A DNA stretch of 11,265 bases, from positions 1 through 11,265 of the forward strand of contig JAEWBU010000112.1 of assembly GCA_023390985.1 (NCBI GenBank), read 5' to 3'. This DNA comes from Pseudomonadota bacterium (GTDB taxonomy: Bacteria > Pseudomonadota > Gammaproteobacteria > Burkholderiales > Burkholderiaceae_C). The notes under the pieces were generated by a model, which had not been told where the DNA came from, searched no databases, and saw only the letters and a program-made list of their open reading frames with translations. Made by a program: the position numbers and the translations under genes. The number at the start of each line of letters is the position of its first letter. Position 1 is the first letter of the stretch. Of this stretch, positions 6,752 to 11,265 are shown piece by piece.

Positions 6752-6940
6752 ATGGACAAACACGGGCCCGCGGCGCATGTGCTGCTGTTCTACTGGTGCG
6801 TGCTGCTGATCGACGTGACGTCAGTGCGACTGGGGAGGTTCCTGGACCGGCGCTTCGCGCGCAAGGCCAAGCCCAGGAGGCGGGATGCGGGCGGCGGCGC
6901 CGGCGAACCCGTCCAGGTCTTCATCAGGAATTCTTCATAA
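6752..6940 (+). CDS. Small hypothetical protein with one predicted membrane helix
   Basis: A 62-codon ORF starting at ATG 6752 with GGAGG at 6742-6746, 5 nt upstream, the best feature in its favour. The product begins MDKHGPAAHVLLFYWCVLLI, a hydrophobic stretch (about 9-28) that could be one membrane helix, followed by a strongly basic segment (RRFARKAKPRRR) and a Gly-rich tail. That charge pattern would place the C-terminus in the cytoplasm. I do not recognise a family. Its last codons overlap the conserved regulatory block of the dioxygenase promoter (from 6919). The frame stays open upstream to 6608 inside the antisense MFS gene, but no ribosome binding site supports the longer form. It may be real or a chance ORF in GC-rich DNA. 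Confidence 0.45.
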   Translation: MDKHGPAAHVLLFYWCVLLIDVTSVRLGRFLDRRFARKAKPRRRDAGGGAGEPVQVFIRNSS

Positions 6941-6988
6941 GCACTGAAGAACTTCGCGCTTTTTGCTGATCGAAGGCGCGCCTAGACT
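6919..6988 (+). promoter_or_regulatory. LysR-type operator and promoter upstream of the dioxygenase gene
   Basis: In order: CTTCATCAG (6919-6927); a perfect inverted repeat TTCTTCA-N7-TGAAGAA (6931-6937 and 6945-6951), which has the size and symmetry of a LysR-family recognition site; GCTTTTTGCTG (6958-6968); and CGCCTAGACT (6979-6988) whose TAGACT serves as -10. The same blocks in the same order, with one base difference in overall length, occur at 9022-9090 between lysR and the second bug gene. Expected transcription start is near 6995, giving a leader of about 40 nt. Blocks and spacing are seen; control by the local LysR protein is inferred. Confidence 0.65.
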
Positions 6989-7034
6989 TTCCTTGCACCG
7001 GGCCTCCACGGCCACCGAACAAGGAGATTCTTCG

Positions 7035-8156
7035 ATGAGCACCGCATTCCGTCCCCGCGCCTGGACCGCCGCCGACGCGCAGAACGACACGTCCTGGATC
7101 GTGCGGGTCTCGCTCGAGGCCGCCGAAGGCTTCCACCAGGCGCTGCTGCATGCCAGGGCCACCGGCAAATCCTTCACCGCGATGGCGCCGGCCGACTTCC
7201 CGCTGCCCGAAGCCTCGCGCGCCGTGCTGGCCCAGGCGATCGACCTCACGCAGGGCCGCTGGGGCATGTGCCTGGTCAAGGGCATGCCCACCGACCGCTG
7301 GACCGAGGACGAAGCCCGCCTGGCCTGCTGGGGCATGGGCCTGCACATGGGCACGGCGCGCACGCAGAACAAGGCCAGCGCGTTCATGAACGACGTGCGC
7401 GACGAAGGCGGCAGCTACAAGACGAAGAACGGCCGCGGCTACAACACCAACGCCTCGCTGGACTTCCACTGCGACTCCTGCGACGTGGTCGCGCTGCTGT
7501 GCCGGCGCACGGCCCGCAAGGGCGGCGAGAGCAAGGTGGTGAGCTCGATCGCCCTGCGTGACGAGATCGCCCGCCGCCGCCCCGACCTGATCCCGGTGCT
7601 GCAAGGCCCCTGGTACCACAGCTACCAGGGCGCGCAGGGCCCGGGCAAGCCGCCGTACTACATGCTGCCGCTGCTGGGCGACGACCCGGCGCGGCTGGCG
7701 ATGCGCGCCAACCGCAAGAACGTGATGGCGGCGCAGCGCGACTTCCCCGAAGTGCCGCGCCTGACGCCGCTGCAGGTCGAGGCGCTGGACCTGCTGGACG
7801 AGCTCATGGCCGACCCGAAGCTCTGCTATTCGATGTGGCTGGACCGCGGCGACCTGCAGCTGCTCAACAACTACGTGACGCTGCACTCGCGCACCGACTT
7901 CGAGGATTTCGAGGACCCCGACCTCAAGCGCCACCTGTACCGCCTGTGGCTGTCCGTGCCTTCGTCGCAGGCGCTGCCCGAGCAGTGGGCCGTGTACTTC
8001 GGCGATGCCCGTGCCGGCGCCGTGCGCGGCGGCCTGCGCGGCGACCACCTCACGCAGGACTTCATCGACTTCGAGACGCGCCAGGCGGCGTACCACTCGA
8101 TGCCGCTGATCCCGCGCACGGTCATCGAGCCGGCGCCGGCGGCCGAGACCGCCTGA
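7035..8156 (+). CDS. TauD/TfdA-like Fe(II)/2-oxoglutarate-dependent dioxygenase
   Basis: A 373-residue cytoplasmic enzyme of the clavaminate synthase-like/TauD superfamily, expected to couple oxidative decarboxylation of 2-oxoglutarate to hydroxylation of a substrate. The facial triad is visible: H145 and D147 in LDFHCDSCD, and H284 in NNYVTLHSRTDFED, followed by RHLYRLWLS with R303 as the likely 2-oxoglutarate carboxylate anchor. An additional N-terminal region of about 100 residues precedes the core, making it longer than taurine dioxygenase. Start ATG 7035 has AAGGAG at 7021-7026 with 8-nt spacing. Its promoter shares an operator pattern with the lysR/bug region, and its 3' end overlaps the convergent lysR end by 35 bp. 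The substrate is not evident; taurine is unlikely to be inferable from sequence alone. Confidence 0.92.
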   Translation: MSTAFRPRAWTAADAQNDTSWIVRVSLEAAEGFHQALLHARATGKSFTAMAPADFPLPEASRAVLAQAIDLTQGRWGMCLVKGMPTDRWTEDEARLACWGMGLHMGTARTQNKASAFMNDVRDEGGSYKTKNGRGYNTNASLDFHCDSCDVVALLCRRTARKGGESKVVSSIALRDEIARRRPDLIPVLQGPWYHSYQGAQGPGKPPYYMLPLLGDDPARLAMRANRKNVMAAQRDFPEVPRLTPLQVEALDLLDELMADPKLCYSMWLDRGDLQLLNNYVTLHSRTDFEDFEDPDLKRHLYRLWLSVPSSQALPEQWAVYFGDARAGAVRGGLRGDHLTQDFIDFETRQAAYHSMPLIPRTVIEPAPAAETA

Positions 8157-9027
8157 GTTCACCCGCAGGCGCGTCGGCCAGCGCGTCGCGCAGCGCCTGC
8201 AGCTTGCGGCTGTCGGCATCTTCGCGCCGCGCCACCAGCGACACCTGCAGCTGCGGCGCGTCCCGGCCCAGCCGCACGATGCGCACGCCGTGCGCCAGGA
8301 CCGCTTCGGGATCGGGCTCCGGGATGACGGAGACGCCCAGCCCGGCGCTCACCATCGCCACGATCGCGTGCACCGACTGCAGCTCGATCGTGGGACGCGC
8401 GCCGGGCGCGTGCTTGCGGACCCAGCGCGCCGCCATCCGGCCGGTGCCCGTCTCGGGATCGAAGCGGATCCAGTCGTGGGCCTTGAGCAGCGCCGGTGCG
8501 CGCGTCTCCGCCGCGCCGTGCGGCGCCACCAGCACCATCTCCCTGCTGAGCACCGGGTACCAGAGCAGCCGCTGCGAGCCGCCGGTGCTCGGCTGCACGA
8601 CGACGGCCGCGTCGAGCTCGCCGCCCTTGACCGATTCCAGCAGCTCGACCGAGCGCCCGCGAACCGGCCGCACCTGCAGCGCGGGGTGGTGCGTGCGCAG
8701 CCAGGCCATGCACGCCGGCAGCAGCGAGGCCTGCATGGTCTCGATCACGCCCAGCCGCAACTGGCCTTCCACGCGGGCGCCGGTGCGGCGGCGCAGGGAC
8801 TCGAGCCGGCCCAGCGCTTCGCGCATCGTCTCCGCGATCTCCAGAGCGATCGGCCGCGGCCGCACCGACAGCCCGGCGCGGTCGAAGAGGGGCTGGCCGA
8901 AGTGGGCCTCCAGCTGCTTCATCTGCATGCTGACGGCGCTGGGCGTGACGTGCATCTCGCGCGCGGCGCCCGCCAGGCTGCCGGTGCGCAGCACCGCGTC
9001 GAGGGTTGCGAAGAAGGACAGCTTCAT
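8122..9027 (-). CDS. LysR-family transcriptional regulator
   Basis: A 301-residue LysR regulator: winged HTH at about 1-60 (LSFFATLDAVLRTGSLAGAA, then VTPSAVSMQMKQLE with the recognition helix), linker helix to about 85, and a periplasmic-binding-like effector domain at about 90-285. The start ATG at 9027 is fixed by an in-frame stop nearby upstream. The leader has only a weak GAAGAA purine stretch, and that stretch lies inside the candidate operator half-site TTCTTCA (9034-9040), suggesting that the protein blocks its own expression when bound. It is divergent from the bug-amidohydrolase operon and convergent on the dioxygenase gene, overlapping the latter by 35 bp. It is the natural candidate regulator for both. 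Effector unknown. Confidence 0.95.
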   Translation of the reverse strand: MKLSFFATLDAVLRTGSLAGAAREMHVTPSAVSMQMKQLEAHFGQPLFDRAGLSVRPRPIALEIAETMREALGRLESLRRRTGARVEGQLRLGVIETMQASLLPACMAWLRTHHPALQVRPVRGRSVELLESVKGGELDAAVVVQPSTGGSQRLLWYPVLSREMVLVAPHGAAETRAPALLKAHDWIRFDPETGTGRMAARWVRKHAPGARPTIELQSVHAIVAMVSAGLGVSVIPEPDPEAVLAHGVRIVRLGRDAPQLQVSLVARREDADSRKLQALRDALADAPAGELRRSRPPAPAR

Positions 9028-9090
9028 CAGTTTTTCTTCATTGCCAGTTGCAGAAATATGGCTTTATGCAGCGGGAGCGGCGCCTAGAAT
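9022..9090. promoter_or_regulatory. LysR-type operator and divergent promoter between lysR and bug-amidohydrolase operon
   Basis: CTTCATCAG (9022-9030, including the lysR start codon), TTCTTCA-N8-TGCAGAA (9034-9040 and 9049-9055; imperfect inverted repeat), GCTTTATGCAG (9061-9071) and CGCCTAGAAT (9081-9090), with TAGAAT as -10 for the bug operon. A second overlapping dyad TGCA-G-AAA-N6-TTT-A-TGCA spans 9049-9070. The pattern matches 6919-6988. The leader of the bug message would be about 54 nt. A TTGATCAA palindrome (9093-9100) lies at the expected transcription start. Sequence features are seen; LysR binding is inferred from the divergent layout usual in this family. Confidence 0.7.
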
Positions 9091-9150
9091 TTTTGATCAA
9101 GTTCGCCCCGGCGCATGCCTTGCGCGGCGAACACATCCACAGGAGACACC

Positions 9151-10146
9151 ATGAAGCAGCCGACCCGCCGGGCCGTGAACCTGGCCCTCGCCGCGATGCT
9201 GGCGGGCCTTGCCTCGACGCAGGCCGCCTTCGCGGCGGAGGACGCCGCCGCCTACCCGTCGCGGCCCATCACCATCGTCGTCGGCTTCCCGCCGGGCGGA
9301 CCGACGGACATCATTGCACGTGTGGTCGCGACCAAGCTGTCGCAGGCCTGGGGCAAGCCGGTCGTCGTGGAGAACAAGCCGGGCGCCGGCTCGAACATCG
9401 CGACCGAGCAGGTGGTGCGCGCGGCGCCGGACGGCTACACGCTGCTGGTGGAGACCATCGCCAACGCCACCAACATGTCGGTCTACAAGAAGCTGAACTA
9501 CGACACGCGCCGGGACCTCGCGCCCATCGTGCAGTTCATGGCTTCGCCCAGCGTGCTGGTGGTCGGGCCCAAGGTGCCGGCAAAGAACCTGAAGGAACTG
9601 CTGGCGCTCGCCAAGGCGCAGCCGGGCAAGCTGGACTACGCCTCCACCGGCGTCGGCGGCTCGCCGCACCTGGCCGGCGAGATGCTCAAGTACCGCGGCG
9701 GCGTCGACATCGTCCACATCCCCTACAAGGGCGCGTCGCCCGCGCTCAACGACCTGCTGGGCGGCAACGTCGCGATCGGCTTCATGACGTCGCTGGGCCT
9801 GGGCCAGCACATCCAGTCGGGCAAGCTGCGCGCGATCGCGGTGGCCAGCCCGAAGCGCCTGCCCGAACTGCCGGATGTGCCCACCACGGCCGAAGCCGGG
9901 CTGCCCGATTTCCACGTGCTGTCCTGGAACGGACTGGCGGCCCCGGCCAGGACGCCCAAGCCCATCATCGACAAGCTCAATGCCGAGGTGAACCGCATCC
10001 TCGCGACGCCGGAAGTGAAGAAGCAGCTGGAGTCGCTGGGCGGCTTCCCGGTCGGCGGCACGCCCGAGGACTTCAGCAAGTACGTGGACTCCGAGATCCG
10101 CACCTGGGGCGCGGTGGTCAAGCCCGCCAACTTCTCGCTCGACTGA
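9151..10146 (+). CDS. Bug/TctC-family periplasmic solute-binding protein
   Basis: A 331-residue exported binding protein. The signal peptide covers about residues 1-28, with cleavage near AFA-AE. The mature start PSRPITIVVGFPPGGPTDIIAR and VVENKPGAGSNIA are the family's ligand-site signatures, here with the usual Asp, unlike the Glu of the first Bug protein in this window. Further family marks are KVPAKNLKELLALAKAQPG, the VHIPYKG segment and the RLPELPDVPTTAEAG region. ATG 9151 is chosen for AGGAGA at 9141-9146; an in-frame ATG at 9115 has no such site. The next gene, an amidohydrolase, begins 7 bp after its stop, so the binding protein probably captures the hydrolase's substrate or a precursor. 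No TctA/TctB transporter subunits are present; Bug proteins often lack adjacent ones. Confidence 0.95.
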   Translation: MKQPTRRAVNLALAAMLAGLASTQAAFAAEDAAAYPSRPITIVVGFPPGGPTDIIARVVATKLSQAWGKPVVVENKPGAGSNIATEQVVRAAPDGYTLLVETIANATNMSVYKKLNYDTRRDLAPIVQFMASPSVLVVGPKVPAKNLKELLALAKAQPGKLDYASTGVGGSPHLAGEMLKYRGGVDIVHIPYKGASPALNDLLGGNVAIGFMTSLGLGQHIQSGKLRAIAVASPKRLPELPDVPTTAEAGLPDFHVLSWNGLAAPARTPKPIIDKLNAEVNRILATPEVKKQLESLGGFPVGGTPEDFSKYVDSEIRTWGAVVKPANFSLD

Positions 10147-10153
10147 GGGGGCG

Positions 10154-11143
10154 ATGGCCGAGGCCCGCGCGCAGCGCTGCGCGCTGATCACGACCGGAGG
10201 CACCATCGTCTCGCGCATCGACCCGGCCACCGGCCTGGCGATGCCGGTGCTGTCCGGGCAGGACCTGCTGCAGGCGGTCGGTGAAGAAGCCGGCGACGTC
10301 GAGGTGCACGACTTCTGCCGCGTGCCTTCGCCGCATCTCGGCCCGCAGCAATGGGTGGGGCTGGCGCCGCTGGCGCAGTCGCTGCTCGAGCGCGACGACA
10401 TCGCCGGCGTGGTCGTCTCGCACGGCACCGCCACGCTGGAGGAGACCGCCTGGTTCCTCGACCTCACCGTGCGCAGCGACAAGCCGCTGGTGGTCACCGG
10501 CGCGCAGCGCAACGCCTCGGCGCGCGACTTCGACGGCCCGCGCAACCTGCTGACGGCGCTGAAGATCTGCCGCGCGCCCGCCGCGCGCGGGCATGGCGTG
10601 CTGGTGGCGCTGAACGAGCATGTGAACGCCGCGCGCGAGGCGACCAAGTCGCACACCGTCGACGTCGAGACCTTCCAGTCGGGCGAATGGGGCTACCTGG
10701 GCTCGGTGGTCAACGAGCGCGTCACCTTCCATCGCTCGCCGCTGCGGCGGCTGCACCTGCCGCTGCGCTCGCCCGAGCTGCCGCGCGTGGACATCGTGCC
10801 GATGTACGCGGGCGCGGACGGCGCCCTGGTGAGCGCCGCGGCGTCGGCGGGCGCGCGCGGCATCGTGATCGAGGCGGTGGCTTCGGGGCACGTGAACGGC
10901 GAAATGCACGAGGCCATCGTCGCCGTGATGCGGCAGGGCGTGCCGGTCGTCGTGTCCACGCGCATCCCGCGCGGCGGCACGCGAGTGGGCTACGGCTTCG
11001 CGGGTTCCTCCGCCTTGCTGGTGGAGCAGGGCGCGGTGCTCAGCGGCGACCTCTCGCCCTGGAAGGCGCGCATCGTGCTGATGCTGGCGCTGCAGCAGGG
11101 CGACGCGAGCAGGCAAGCGCTCGCGCGCCTGTTCGAGAACTAG
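10154..11143 (+). CDS. Asparaginase/glutaminase-fold amidohydrolase with altered substrate site
   Basis: A 329-residue protein of the bacterial L-asparaginase family, with no signal peptide. Conserved: the N-terminal TTGGTI with nucleophile-equivalent T14, HGTATLEET with T92 (the T89 of E. coli enzyme II), and K165 in REATKSHTVD. Altered: the Asp that normally follows that second Thr is A93; the Gln after the substrate-loop Ser is Pro (PSPHLG, about 58-63); and no Tyr occurs in the first 60 residues, where the flexible-loop Tyr25 should be. The second half carries STRIPRGGTR and YGFAGSS. ATG 10154 follows the bug stop by 7 bp, with a GAGGGGG purine run as ribosome site, so the two are one operon. 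It is probably an amidase for something other than asparagine. Annotation as asparaginase should be taken as family only. Confidence 0.88.
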   Translation: MAEARAQRCALITTGGTIVSRIDPATGLAMPVLSGQDLLQAVGEEAGDVEVHDFCRVPSPHLGPQQWVGLAPLAQSLLERDDIAGVVVSHGTATLEETAWFLDLTVRSDKPLVVTGAQRNASARDFDGPRNLLTALKICRAPAARGHGVLVALNEHVNAAREATKSHTVDVETFQSGEWGYLGSVVNERVTFHRSPLRRLHLPLRSPELPRVDIVPMYAGADGALVSAAASAGARGIVIEAVASGHVNGEMHEAIVAVMRQGVPVVVSTRIPRGGTRVGYGFAGSSALLVEQGAVLSGDLSPWKARIVLMLALQQGDASRQALARLFEN

Positions 11144-11144
11144 G

Positions 11145-11198
11145 AGCCTGCGCGGCAGAGAAACGGGCCTGCGTTGGGCCGAGAAGGGGGCGCAGGCT
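11145..11198 (+). repeat. Inverted repeat after the amidohydrolase gene, possible terminator or alternative fold
   Basis: AGCCTGCG (11145-11152), beginning two bases after the stop codon, is perfectly complementary to CGCAGGCT (11191-11198). A second copy of GCCTGCG at 11167-11173 could pair with the same 3' arm across a 17-nt loop. No T-run follows. The 3' arm overlaps the left arm of the larger repeat at 11184-11263, so the two structures exclude one another. Confidence 0.4.
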
Positions 11199-11263
11199 AG
11201 GCGCGGGCGCGGGTCAAGCCTGGCCGGCTTGACCTGTGGCCGCAACGACGCATGCGCCCCCTT
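11184..11263. repeat. Nested inverted repeats at the right end of the window
   Basis: An 80-bp stretch is bounded by perfect 11-bp inverted repeats AAGGGGGCGCA (11184-11194) and TGCGCCCCCTT (11253-11263). Inside lies a perfect 9-bp hairpin GGTCAAGCC (11212-11220) / GGCTTGACC (11226-11234) with a 5-nt loop. No ORF or known element is recognised. It may be a terminator region, the leader of a gene beyond the window, or a small palindromic repeat of the REP or MITE kind; the sequence does not decide. Confidence 0.5.
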
Positions 11264-11265
11264 AT

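Noticed and set aside
5236..6969. Plus-strand open frame of 577 codons antisense to the MFS gene.
   Set aside because: Same antisense effect; product is Gln/Arg/His-rich and lacks any domain, and the minus strand carries DHA2 motifs.
6924..8219. Minus-strand open frame antisense to the dioxygenase gene.
   Set aside because: No domain, repetitive Arg/Val/Gln composition; the plus strand has the iron-binding triad.
9115..9150. Upstream ATG for the second bug gene.
   Set aside because: It adds 12 residues before the signal peptide and lacks a ribosome site; AGGAGA precedes the ATG at 9151.
9097..10656. Minus-strand open frame of 519 codons across the second bug gene and the amidohydrolase start.
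   Set aside because: Antisense shadow of two well-supported genes, no recognisable motif.
10118..11245. Minus-strand open frame antisense to the amidohydrolase.
   Set aside because: Arg/His/Ala-rich product with no domain, opposite to a gene with clear family signatures.
1..11265. Mobile elements, phage genes, CRISPR arrays, tRNA or rRNA.
   Set aside because: No transposase or integrase motifs, no spaced direct-repeat array and no cloverleaf or rRNA-like stretch were seen on either strand.

Overview
The window looks like chromosome from a GC-rich betaproteobacterium of the Burkholderiales, most likely a Comamonadaceae-type soil organism such as Ramlibacter or Variovorax. This is inferred from strong G/C bias at third codon positions, two separate Bug/TctC periplasmic binding proteins (a family greatly expanded in this order), a TctD/TctE-type two-component pair and the tight packing of genes. 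There are ten credible intact or edge-truncated protein genes plus one small ORF. I found no rRNA, tRNA, CRISPR array, transposase or phage gene.

Left block (1-2897, minus strand): a three-gene operon reads Bug/TctC binding protein, then OmpR-type response regulator, then TctE-type sensor kinase. The kinase runs off the left edge and its start overlaps the regulator's end by 20 bp. The layout resembles the Bordetella BctC/BctDE arrangement, in which a Bug protein reports substrate to a sensor kinase. A 9-bp direct repeat with 11-bp period, placed where a promoter -35 would be, is a candidate site for the regulator.

Middle block (2898-6940): divergent from that operon lies a UPF0126/glycine-transporter-family membrane protein, followed 41 bp later by a fused binding-protein/permease of the glycine betaine/choline ABC family (TTG start, no ATPase gene in the window). 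Convergent to it, 6 bp away, is a DHA2-type major facilitator efflux pump. A 62-codon ORF with a good ribosome binding site follows.

Right block (6919-11143): this is the most interesting part. It contains a TauD/TfdA-like Fe(II)/2-oxoglutarate dioxygenase, a LysR regulator pointing back at it, and, divergent from lysR, a second Bug protein followed 7 bp later by an asparaginase-fold amidohydrolase with substituted substrate residues. The dioxygenase promoter and the lysR/bug intergenic region share a roughly 70-bp pattern of conserved blocks in the same order and at nearly identical spacing, with an inverted repeat typical of LysR sites. This suggests that one LysR protein controls both units, giving a small regulon for uptake, amide hydrolysis and oxidation of an unknown substrate. 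The right end (11144-11265) has no gene but carries several perfect inverted repeats, some mutually exclusive.
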